A stretch of 6,642 bases of DNA from Chroococcidiopsidaceae cyanobacterium CP_BM_RX_35 (GTDB lineage: Bacteria; Cyanobacteriota; Cyanobacteriia; Cyanobacteriales; Chroococcidiopsidaceae). A program made the translations under genes and the position numbers. Numbering within the stretch: the first letter of the stretch is position 1; each line of letters opens with the position of its first letter. Below, in pieces: positions 1 to 6,125 of this stretch. The notes beneath the pieces were generated by a model. It was not told the DNA's origin. It searched no databases and worked only from the letters and a program-made list of their open reading frames with translations. The stretch spans positions 1-6,642 of the forward strand of contig JAFAVL010000305.1 of the NCBI GenBank assembly GCA_019242465.1, written 5' to 3'.

Positions 1-598
1 ACCCGTAAGGCAATGGCTCAAATGATTTAGCTTTTTCAAACAGTGTTTTGCCACCCGAACGCCACCACCAGGCGCGATGCACAAACGGTCCATGAGCCGG
101 GTCCATTAAGCCCACCACAGCATGATCGACGTAGCAGGGAAAGTGTACTGTCTCAACTAATTGGTAAGAGCAATCACCGCCAAAGTACGGAACCAGTGGA
201 ATATCCATGTTTGGTTGGCTAGCATTGTCTGCTGCCATATAAATCCAAATGTTGCCTTGGACTTCGCGCACTGGATATTGCTTAACTCGAAAGCGGCTCA
301 AATCTAGGTCTTGACCTTGGACCAAAGACGGAATAGCAGTGCATTGCCCTGTTGAATCGAATCGCCACCCATGGTAACAGCATTCGACTTCATTACCATC
401 GAACCGCCCACATGTTAGTGGCACTGCTCTATGCGGGCAGATATTTCGCAGAGCAAATACTTCACCAGTACGGCTGCGGGCTAGCAGGACTGGCTCACCC
501 AGCAATGTCTTCGCTACCATAGCTCCAGGCTTAAGCCGACCGCCTGGTAGGGCATAGTACCAAAGGTTACGCAAGAAAAAGTTCTGATTTGCTGTCAC
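1..598 (-). CDS. Rieske [2Fe-2S] non-heme iron oxygenase, alpha-subunit type (N-terminal 199 aa, cut by left edge)
   Basis: The reading frame is open from a GTG at 598-596 to the left edge, giving 199 visible residues with the C-terminus missing. A TAG lies six codons upstream in frame, so GTG is the only good start; AGG is about 6 nt before it. A complete Rieske motif is visible: C54-P-H56 and C73-C-Y-H76, spaced by 16 residues and followed by GWRFD. Residues 166-174 read DPAHGPFVH (D-x2-H-x4-H). In this family the two His bind the mononuclear iron and the Asp bridges electrons from the cluster. The third ligand, a carboxylate, would lie beyond the window. The protein resembles the VanA / pheophorbide a oxygenase / Tic55 branch of ring-hydroxylating or demethylating oxygenases. 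It should need a separate reductase or ferredoxin, and none is seen here. No membrane segment is visible in this part. The substrate cannot be assigned. The gene is divergent from the alpha/beta hydrolase. Confidence 0.92.
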   Translation of the reverse strand, partial: MTANQNFFLRNLWYYALPGGRLKPGAMVAKTLLGEPVLLARSRTGEVFALRNICPHRAVPLTCGRFDGNEVECCYHGWRFDSTGQCTAIPSLVQGQDLDLSRFRVKQYPVREVQGNIWIYMAADNASQPNMDIPLVPYFGGDCSYQLVETVHFPCYVDHAVVGLMDPAHGPFVHRAWWWRSGGKTLFEKAKSFEPLPYG

Positions 599-681
599 GG
601 TTGCCTGTTTTCTCTAACCGAGTTCAATGCGTTTGTCTGCTTAAAAGTTGAGGTATGTCTAACACTATATTCCCAGTCTAC

Positions 682-700
682 AGGAGGGAATTTTTCTCCT
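682..700 (+). promoter_or_regulatory. Strong Shine-Dalgarno sequence inside a small hairpin, upstream of the hydrolase
   Basis: AGGAGGG at 682-688 is the best ribosome-binding sequence ahead of the hydrolase, and CTCCT at 696-700 is complementary to its 5' half. Five Watson-Crick pairs (682-686 with 696-700) can extend by two G-U pairs and one A-U pair around a 3-nt loop. The spacing to the possible starts is poor: 16 nt to TTG 705 and 40 nt to ATG 729. The hairpin could mask the ribosome site, but this is inference from complementarity only. Confidence 0.3.
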
Positions 701-728
701 AGAGTTGTTGTCAGCGTTTATTCTAAAA

Positions 729-1613
729 ATGTTTGCTACTTTTCTACCATCTGAAGTCAAGTACCTTAAAGAAGCTACATCTATCACTCTGGCAGAAAGG
801 ATTGAGCGTCAGCAGATTATGACCCCTCTAAGTCAGCAGCCAATCGCTACAGCTTACGTTCGTCAGGGAATCAGCGGCACACCAATCCTACTGCTCCACG
901 GTTTTGATAGTTCAGTCTTGGAGTTTCGTCGCCTCCTACCACTACTCTGGGCACATAACGAGACATGGGCAGTCGATCTTTTGGGGTTTGGCTTCACAGA
1001 ACGGCTACTGGGGTTACAATTTGACCCACCTGCCATCAAGACTCATCTCTATTGTTTCTGGAAAACACTGATTGACCAACCAGTTACGTTACTAGGGGCT
1101 TCAATGGGAGGGGCAACAGCAATCGATTTTGCTCTCACATATCCCCATGCTGTTCAAAGGCTAATACTCATTAACAGTGTGGGCTATACAGGAAGTTTTC
1201 CCCAAGGACGGTTCCTTTTCCCTCCGTTTGACTACTTAGCAGTGGAATATTGGCGGCAGCGAAAAGTTCAGGCACTACTTTTAGGCGAGATTTTTGGTAT
1301 GGAGCCAGACTCGATAGAAGCGCTCCGATGTGCAGCTCTACATCTCTCGATGCCAAATTGGCACGAGGCGATGATCGCTTTTACCAAAAGTGGTGGTTAC
1401 ACCGATATGGTAGATAGAATTCCTAGAATCAACCAGCCGACACTAATTTTGTGGAGTGAGTCTGACGAGATTCTTGGCATTAGTGATGCCGTGAAGTTTC
1501 AGCAAGCAATCCTTAATTCCCAACTCCATTGGCTTAAAAATTGCGGTCACGCCCCGCAGCTTGAACAGCCCCAACTTATCGCTGACCAACTCCTTGCCTT
1601 CCGAGTCTCGTAG
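729..1613 (+). CDS. Alpha/beta-fold hydrolase (MhpC/BioH-like), substrate unknown
   Basis: This is a soluble alpha/beta hydrolase of 294 aa from ATG 729. All core elements are present: the oxyanion-hole stretch LLLHGFDSS (about residues 54-62), the nucleophile elbow G-A-S125-M-G-G, the acid D246 in SESDEILG and the His H274 in GHAPQLEQP. A cap domain of about 70 residues lies between the nucleophile and the acid. The likely chemistry is ester or related bond hydrolysis in the cytoplasm; the substrate cannot be read from sequence. The start is uncertain. TTG 705 or 708 would add 8 or 7 residues and are nearer the AGGAGGG, but cyanobacterial relatives as I recall them begin M-F-x-x-F-L-P, which fits ATG 729. 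No signal peptide is convincing. The 3' end overlaps the convergent lnt by 38 bases, and no hairpin terminator is visible. The exact role is unknown. Confidence 0.93.
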   Translation: MFATFLPSEVKYLKEATSITLAERIERQQIMTPLSQQPIATAYVRQGISGTPILLLHGFDSSVLEFRRLLPLLWAHNETWAVDLLGFGFTERLLGLQFDPPAIKTHLYCFWKTLIDQPVTLLGASMGGATAIDFALTYPHAVQRLILINSVGYTGSFPQGRFLFPPFDYLAVEYWRQRKVQALLLGEIFGMEPDSIEALRCAALHLSMPNWHEAMIAFTKSGGYTDMVDRIPRINQPTLILWSESDEILGISDAVKFQQAILNSQLHWLKNCGHAPQLEQPQLIADQLLAFRVS

Positions 1614-3204
1614 TATTAAGTAAAAACGCGATCGCCCCCAGAACCAGCAACAGAGGTGTTAGCCAATCTCCCCAGCGCACGTATAAAGTTTGTGTCTGCC
1701 TCCGGTAAATGGTTGCAGCATGGAGTTCATAGGTTTTCACCCGAGATATCCAGGGAACTCTGCCATGGGGATCAACAATAGCTGAATAGCCTGTATTGGT
1801 TGCTCGCACTGCCCAACGGTCTGTTTCAATCGCCCGCATCACATCCTGAGCATGGTGCTGGGCGGGCATCGCCAAGCTATAGTGGGCATCATTAGAAGCG
1901 CTCAGGATAAACTCTCCACCCGCAGCGGCTTGGAAGCGGAAATGTTCTGAGAAAGCTGACTCGAAGCAAATACCTACGATGGCTCGACCAAAAGGTGTAT
2001 CAAACACTTGATGCGGTTGCCCAGCAACTTGGTGGGCATCCAAAGGTGATAGCCGATTCACAATGCCGCCTAGAAATTGCTCAAAGGGAATGTATTCGCC
2101 TAGAGGCACTAACTTCTCTTTGTTATAGCGGCTGAAAATACCTGTGCCCGTAACTGTAAATAAGCTATTGGTAATGCTACTTCCTTGCTTGCCAAAAGCT
2201 CCTACCCAAGCAACAACGCCCTTTTCCTGGATTGCAGAGTATAAAGAGCTATGTACCACCTCATTCCACAGAAAAGGTAATGCCCCTTCTGGCGTTAAAA
2301 CGGCGTTAACTCCTTGGTCTACTAAACTCAGATAGCCTATGGTGTAGCCTTCAATGGCGCGACGAAAGCCAGCTGGGTACAATTTGATTTCGTTCGGGAC
2401 ATTGCCTTGAATGATTCCTACCTGTAGTGCTGAGGTAGGGGTCTGAGTTAGGGGACGGTTGTATAGACTAAAACCGAATAGATGCAAACTTAGCACAACT
2501 CCAACTGCTATAGCTAAATAGTTTGGAGAAACGAACCGCAGAGGAGGACACTTGCGTGCGGGGGTTCCCCCCGTTGAGCAAAGTGTCCGTTGCGCGGAGA
2601 TCACAGAGGGCTGGAGGGGAGAGATATTTTCTCGGCGTGCTTGGCGGTTGATCCATGCTTCGGCAAGTAAGGCATTTACGACTACTACGGATGCTGCTAC
2701 GGCGCTAAATCCTGAGAGTTGACCTAGATGCAAAATGGCTAGGTTATGGGGACTTTGGGTGTAAGCCAGGGAAGTCCAGCATAGGGGGCTAGCAGTCCAG
2801 ACAGCTTCTAAGCCACACCACAGGGCAACACCAATCGCGACACGACTCCAGCTTGTGAGTTTGGCAACCCGACCGATAAATGTCATGCCAACTGCCCAGG
2901 CTACAACTAATGCAGCTCCCCAGAGGGTAGCGGCAAACCAACAGAATAGAGCGATCGCCAAGCTAGCTAGCCAGGGAACCCCCATCCAAGTCATGGGGTG
3001 AATCCCCGTGATCCACCAAAGTGCCAAACCGTGATAGCCAATTCCCCAGAGGAGAGCAGGGGGGAGAGGGGGAGCAGGGGAAGCAACCATAACCCACAAG
3101 GGAGCTAAAGCAACCCAAGCTAAAGGCCAAGCTCCCACAGGCGCAACCGTAAGTCCCATCAAGCAACCACTAACCAAGGCTATAAGAAGAGGAGTTAAGT
3201 GCAA
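1576..3204 (-). CDS. lnt: Apolipoprotein N-acyltransferase Lnt, carrying a repeat-derived insert
   Basis: Lnt transfers an acyl chain from a phospholipid to the N-terminal Cys of lipoproteins, the last maturation step, in the cytoplasmic membrane. From TTG 3204 the protein is 542 aa. It has an N-terminal block of about seven hydrophobic segments, a carbon-nitrogen hydrolase (nitrilase-like) domain from about residue 259, and a final membrane segment near 512-530. The catalytic triad is intact: E306 in TPEGALP, K362 in YNKEKLVP (followed by LGEYIP) and C413 in GICFES. Residues 195-227 (SPLQPS...RFVSP) are encoded by an interspersed repeat and lie between the last two segments before the catalytic domain, a loop expected to be cytoplasmic. 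The frame stays open upstream to GTG 3363 (595 aa), but those 53 residues are repeat-encoded, basic and overlap gyrA. TTG 3204 has GGAG 10 nt before it and directly precedes the first membrane segment, so I prefer it; the start remains uncertain. The gene follows gyrA on the same strand. Confidence 0.92.
   Translation of the reverse strand: MHLTPLLIALVSGCLMGLTVAPVGAWPLAWVALAPLWVMVASPAPPLPPALLWGIGYHGLALWWITGIHPMTWMGVPWLASLAIALFCWFAATLWGAALVVAWAVGMTFIGRVAKLTSWSRVAIGVALWCGLEAVWTASPLCWTSLAYTQSPHNLAILHLGQLSGFSAVAASVVVVNALLAEAWINRQARRENISPLQPSVISAQRTLCSTGGTPARKCPPLRFVSPNYLAIAVGVVLSLHLFGFSLYNRPLTQTPTSALQVGIIQGNVPNEIKLYPAGFRRAIEGYTIGYLSLVDQGVNAVLTPEGALPFLWNEVVHSSLYSAIQEKGVVAWVGAFGKQGSSITNSLFTVTGTGIFSRYNKEKLVPLGEYIPFEQFLGGIVNRLSPLDAHQVAGQPHQVFDTPFGRAIVGICFESAFSEHFRFQAAAGGEFILSASNDAHYSLAMPAQHHAQDVMRAIETDRWAVRATNTGYSAIVDPHGRVPWISRVKTYELHAATIYRRQTQTLYVRWGDWLTPLLLVLGAIAFLLNTTRLGRQGVGQR
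1628..1635. repeat. HIP1 octamer GCGATCGC
   Basis: This is an exact highly iterated palindrome. The window has four copies in 6.6 kb, far above the roughly one per 65 kb expected by chance for an octamer, which is a hallmark of many cyanobacterial genomes. This copy lies near the 3' end of lnt. Confidence 0.9.
2526..2623 (+). repeat. Interspersed palindromic repeat, copy A, inside the lnt reading frame
   Basis: Positions 2526-2595 (70 bp) match the reverse complement of 3251-3320 with no mismatch. After an offset of about 9 nt both copies continue with a looser purine-rich tail starting AGAGGG, here up to about 2623. The core can fold: GGACACTT (2546-2553) pairs with AAGTGTCC (2581-2588), and inside it CGGGGG (2559-2564) pairs with CCCCCG (2568-2573) around a 3-nt loop. 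Including the tail, the segment is about 98 bp, close to 33 codons, which fits the uninterrupted lnt frame. No transposase or target duplication is visible. Confidence 0.9.
2951..2958. repeat. HIP1 octamer GCGATCGC
   Basis: Exact octamer inside lnt, in codons of a membrane segment. Confidence 0.9.
3049..3083 (+). repeat. G-rich low-complexity tract (GGGGAG/GAGCAGGGG units) inside lnt
   Basis: The plus strand carries runs of six, five and four G separated by AGA and AGCA. On the minus strand it encodes the Pro-rich loop SPAPPLPPALL between the second and third hydrophobic segments of Lnt. The composition resembles the G-rich tails that follow both copies of the 70-bp repeat, so it may be a separate fragment of the same family. 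That link is inference. Confidence 0.5.
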
Positions 3205-3216
3205 GATAGCTTTGCT

Positions 3217-3247
3217 CCCCCCTACTCCCCTGCCCCTCTCCGCGCCC
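3217..3247 (-). repeat. G-rich tail of repeat copy B, possible G-quadruplex, just upstream of lnt
   Basis: Read on the minus (coding) strand there are four G runs: GGG (3247-3245), GGGG (3236-3233), GGGG (3230-3227) and six G (3222-3217), with gaps of 8, 2 and 4 nt. The last run overlaps the GGAG (3218-3215) that would serve TTG 3204. The first gap slightly exceeds the usual 1-7 nt quadruplex rule, so folding is only possible. Confidence 0.45.
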
Positions 3248-3250
3248 TCT

Positions 3251-3320
3251 GCGCAACGGACACTTTGCTCAACGGGGGGAACCCCCGCACGCAAGTGTCC
3301 TCCTCTGCGGTTCGTTTCTC
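3251..3320 (-). repeat. Interspersed palindromic repeat, copy B, in the gyrA-lnt gap
   Basis: This is identical over 70 bp to copy A in the opposite orientation. It starts 15 nt after the gyrA stop codon. The nested hairpin (3258-3300) has an outer 8-bp stem and an inner GC-only 6-bp stem, so in a gyrA-lnt transcript it would form a strong structure. There is no U run after it, so it is not a standard intrinsic terminator, though it could slow polymerase or block exonuclease. Its frame continues into lnt without a stop. Confidence 0.9.
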
Positions 3321-3334
3321 TACTCCTCTTCTCC

Positions 3335-5932
3335 CTACTCAGACTCTTCCCCATCACCTGCACTTAGAGGAACTAAAGCTACAGCTGCGATCGCATCGTC
3401 CTCATCCAGACGCTGCACTCGTACACCTGTTGCTGACCGAGAGTAGGGTGGAATCGCACTGACAGCCTGACGGATAATAATGCCACGATTTGTCACCAGC
3501 ATCAATTCATCGTCTTCATTAACAATGTGGATTGCTGCCAATTGGTCTTTCAGCTTGCGCGGCTTGAATTTAGTAGCAATCTTGCCCTTAGTTGCTCGAT
3601 TGTAGAGCTTAAACTGGGAGACTGGCACTCGCTTGCCGTAGCCGCCCATTGTGATGATGAGTACCCATGGTCCTTGACCATTGTTGACAACCACTTCAGC
3701 ATCGAGTTCTTCAGCATCGAGTTCTTCAGTATCGAGTTCTTCGGCTTCAGCTTCTGCTAGATCTGATTCAACCGTGGTCAACTTGGCAAGAATTGAGCCC
3801 GGCAAGATATCCATGCCAATGAGTTCGTCTCCGTCACGCAGCTTCATCGCTTTCACTCCACGAGTGGCACGACCAAGGGGACGCAGTTGCTCGTGATTCG
3901 TTCTAAAGTGGATTGCCATGCCCTGACGAGAGCCAATCAAGATACTGTCTTCGACCCTAGCGCGTCGTACCCATCTCAGCTGATCGCCCTCTTCCAAGCA
4001 AATCGCTATTAGCCCGTTCGCCCGAATATTGCTGAACGCTGTCAGTTCGGTTTTCTTGATGTAGCCACCCCTGGTTAGCATCACCAAATATTCATCGTTA
4101 GTGAATTCATTGACTGGGACAATGGATGTAATTTTCTCGTTCCTAGGAATGGGCAGCATCTGGACAATCGGTACCCCCCGACTGGTGCGAGAGCCAACAG
4201 GGATTTGATACGCCTTGAGGCAGTAGACTACACCACGATCGCTAAAGAACAAAACACTGTCGTGGTCACAGCAGGTTAAGAAATGCTCAATCCCATCATC
4301 CTCTTTCACACGGGCAGCTGCCTTGCCACGAGTCGCACGGTTTTGGGCTTCAAAAGTGTTGACTGGCATCCGTTTGATATAACCCTGCTCAGTCAGCAAA
4401 ATGACTGCTTTTTCATTGGCGATGAGATCAACATCGTTAAACTCGCCTTCAGCCAGTTCAATCACTGTTCGACGCGGTGTCGCGAAGGTAGTTTTCAACT
4501 GCGTGACTTCGGATTCAATGATTGCCAAGATGCGCTCACGCCGTACCAAAATATCTTGCAGATCTGTAATCTGTACCTGTAATTCCTCGTGTTCGGAGCG
4601 AATCTTGTCGGCTTCTAGAGCTGTTAGACGCCGCAACTGCATCTGCAAAATCCCGTCTGCTTGCGCCTCAGATAGACCGTAGGAATTCATCAACTCCTCT
4701 CTCGCGGTCGGGGCGTCAGCAGCATTGCGGATGAGGTCTATCATTGCATCTAGGTTGAACAGTGCAATCAGTAGACCTTGGAGTAGATGATCTCGTTCTT
4801 CTGCTTTACGCAATTCGTAGCGCGTGCGTCTGGTAATCGCTTCAATACGGAAATCCAGGAAAACATCGAGAAACTGCTTCAGCGTCAGCAACTGGGGTTC
4901 CCCGTTCACCAACGCCAGCATATTTGCCCCAAAGTTTGCCTGGATAGGTGTTTGTTTGTATAGGTTATTGAGGACAACGCGGGGATAGGCATCGCGCTTG
5001 AGTTCAATCACAACTCTCATGCCATCGCGATCGCTTTCGTCCCTAATATCTGCAATTCCCTCCAGCCGCTTTTCATTTACCATCTCGGCAATCTTTTCGA
5101 TCAATGCCGCTTTGTTGGTTTGGTATGGTAGCTCGGTGATGACAATTGCTTCTCGATCTGGGCGTCCCCGCTGTTCGATTGTTTCAATCTCAGCTACCCC
5201 ACGCATGGTAATAGAACCGCGACCTGTCATATATGCTTCGCGAATTCCGGTTGTCCCTAATATCTGCCCTCCAGTGGGAAAGTCAGGACCAGGAATATAC
5301 TCCATCAACTGACTATCGTTGATGTCAGGATTGTGGATCAGCGCTACTAATCCATCGATCAACTCACCTAAATTATGGGGTGGAATATTGGTTGCCATAC
5401 CCACAGCGATTCCCGCTGAACCATTTAGCAATAGCTGTGGAATCCGAGCCGGTAGGACTAGTGGTTCTTGCTGGGAGCCATCAAAGTTATCGGTAAAATC
5501 TACAGTTTCCGATTCGATGTCGCGCAGCATGGCATCGCTAGCAAGAGCTTGCAAACGGCACTCTGTATATCGCATTGCTGCTGGTGGATCGTTATCCACC
5601 GAGCCAAAATTGCCGTGCCCGTTGATCAGTGGCGAGCGCATGGAAAAATCCTGTGCCATCCGCACCAAAGCGTCGTATACTGCCGTATCGCCATGGGGGT
5701 GATATTTACCCAGCACTTCTCCCACCACGCGGGCGCATTTACGAAACGGTCGGTCTGCCATGAGACCAAGCTCATGCATGGCGTAGAGAATGCGTCGGTG
5801 TACCGGCTTCAGACCATCCCTAGCATCTGGGAGTGCCCGACCTATGATGACGCTCATCGCGTATTCCAGGTAAGACCGAGACATTTCGTTCCGCAGATCC
5901 GTAGGTATAATCCGTTCTTGGGAAAAGGTCAT
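3335..5932 (-). CDS. gyrA: DNA gyrase subunit A
   Basis: This is the breakage-reunion subunit of gyrase, which with GyrB introduces negative supercoils. It is 865 aa from ATG 5932. This start has GGAG 12 nt upstream, and it puts key residues at the same numbers as E. coli GyrA: catalytic Y122 in AMRYTE, T83 and D87 in [10 protein letters not shown]. The frame is open 26 codons further to 6010, but that extension (rich in F, L, N) has no family resemblance. The N-terminal winged-helix/tower domain and coiled coil (to about residue 485) are followed by a six-bladed C-terminal domain, with box-like motifs near 530, 580, 634, 686, 777 and 830. The first is QNRATRGK rather than the canonical QRRGGKG. 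An acidic tandem repeat (727-746) sits between the fourth and fifth motifs. Thr at 83 is also the natural residue in some species, so resistance cannot be inferred. ParC is the alternative, but overall resemblance to cyanobacterial GyrA is strong. Confidence 0.96.
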   Translation of the reverse strand: MTFSQERIIPTDLRNEMSRSYLEYAMSVIIGRALPDARDGLKPVHRRILYAMHELGLMADRPFRKCARVVGEVLGKYHPHGDTAVYDALVRMAQDFSMRSPLINGHGNFGSVDNDPPAAMRYTECRLQALASDAMLRDIESETVDFTDNFDGSQQEPLVLPARIPQLLLNGSAGIAVGMATNIPPHNLGELIDGLVALIHNPDINDSQLMEYIPGPDFPTGGQILGTTGIREAYMTGRGSITMRGVAEIETIEQRGRPDREAIVITELPYQTNKAALIEKIAEMVNEKRLEGIADIRDESDRDGMRVVIELKRDAYPRVVLNNLYKQTPIQANFGANMLALVNGEPQLLTLKQFLDVFLDFRIEAITRRTRYELRKAEERDHLLQGLLIALFNLDAMIDLIRNAADAPTAREELMNSYGLSEAQADGILQMQLRRLTALEADKIRSEHEELQVQITDLQDILVRRERILAIIESEVTQLKTTFATPRRTVIELAEGEFNDVDLIANEKAVILLTEQGYIKRMPVNTFEAQNRATRGKAAARVKEDDGIEHFLTCCDHDSVLFFSDRGVVYCLKAYQIPVGSRTSRGVPIVQMLPIPRNEKITSIVPVNEFTNDEYLVMLTRGGYIKKTELTAFSNIRANGLIAICLEEGDQLRWVRRARVEDSILIGSRQGMAIHFRTNHEQLRPLGRATRGVKAMKLRDGDELIGMDILPGSILAKLTTVESDLAEAEAEELDTEELDAEELDAEVVVNNGQGPWVLIITMGGYGKRVPVSQFKLYNRATKGKIATKFKPRKLKDQLAAIHIVNEDDELMLVTNRGIIIRQAVSAIPPYSRSATGVRVQRLDEDDAIAAVALVPLSAGDGEESE
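3387..3394. repeat. HIP1 octamer GCGATCGC
   Basis: Exact octamer near the 3' end of gyrA, in codons of the [10 protein letters not shown] stretch. Confidence 0.9.
3695..3754 (-). repeat. 15-bp in-frame tandem repeat in gyrA
   Basis: There are four 15-bp units. 3695-3709 and 3710-3724 are identical (TTCAGCATCGAGTTC on the plus strand), 3725-3739 differs by one base, and 3740-3754 is degenerate. On the coding strand they give [20 protein letters not shown] (GyrA residues 727-746), a strongly acidic linker. Because the unit is five codons, copy-number change would not shift the frame. Confidence 0.9.
5027..5034. repeat. HIP1 octamer GCGATCGC
   Basis: Exact octamer in the N-terminal half of gyrA, in codons of DESDRDGMR. 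Confidence 0.9.
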
Positions 5933-5944
5933 ACTGTGGAAAAA

Positions 5945-5966
5945 CTCCAAAAATCCAGGATTTTGG
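5945..5966 (-). promoter_or_regulatory. gyrA ribosome-binding site overlapping a small inverted repeat
   Basis: GGAG on the minus strand (5948-5945) lies 12 nt before ATG 5932 and supports that start. CCAAAA (5966-5961) and TTTTGG (5952-5947) flank it as a 6-bp inverted repeat with an 8-nt loop, and the GG of the second arm is part of the ribosome site. Pairing could limit access, but the stem is A/U-rich and weak. Confidence 0.4.
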
Positions 5967-6025
5967 CAGATAAAGCCCAAAAAAGGCAATAAGTTCTGCT
6001 TAGCTTCCAAAAAACAACTGTTTAT

Positions 6026-6053
6026 AGTATAATCTTACCACATTTTGCGATAA
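6026..6053 (-). promoter_or_regulatory. Candidate gyrA promoter
   Basis: On the minus strand, TATACT (6031-6026) is one mismatch from the -10 consensus and lies about 90 nt before the gyrA start. TTATCG (6053-6048) is 16 nt upstream as a weak -35. An overlapping TAAGAT (6037-6032) is an alternative -10. The region is A/T-rich. The same stretch reads TATAAT on the plus strand (6028-6033), but no plus-strand gene follows it. Confidence 0.4.
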
Positions 6054-6125
6054 GTCAGCCCGATATAAGAGGCAGGAAACGGTTGAGCAGAAACCAGAAA
6101 ACTGCAATTTAGTGAGAGTTTGGCA

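Noticed and set aside
599..681. Promoters for the divergent Rieske and hydrolase genes
   Set aside because: Pieces such as TATAGT (minus) and TATATT (plus) occur near 665-672, but none has a -35 at proper spacing, so no promoter is called.
2546..2588. CRISPR repeat or intrinsic terminator at the palindromic repeat
   Set aside because: There are only two copies, inverted and 655 bp apart with no spacer periodicity, and there is no U run after the stem.
3199..3462. Plus-strand ORF (87 aa) over the repeat and the 3' end of gyrA
   Set aside because: It is the opposite strand of gyrA plus repeat B; its CATDTLLNGGNPRTQ-type sequence is simply the repeat read in another frame and also appears in a minus-strand ORF over copy A.
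5468..5992. Plus-strand ORF of 174 aa opposite gyrA
   Set aside because: It is a shadow of the conserved gyrA N-terminal coding region, without a recognisable domain or ribosome site.
5933..6010. 26-residue N-terminal extension of GyrA
   Set aside because: The extension does not resemble GyrA, covers the leader with the ribosome site, and the shorter start reproduces E. coli residue numbering (T83, D87, Y122).
6028..6033. TATAAT on the plus strand as a promoter
   Set aside because: No good -35 precedes it and no plus-strand gene follows; it is read better as the opposite strand of the gyrA -10 region.
6054..6125. Terminator for the EAL gene
   Set aside because: Only 4-bp complementarities (such as GCAG with CTGC) are present, without a U tract.
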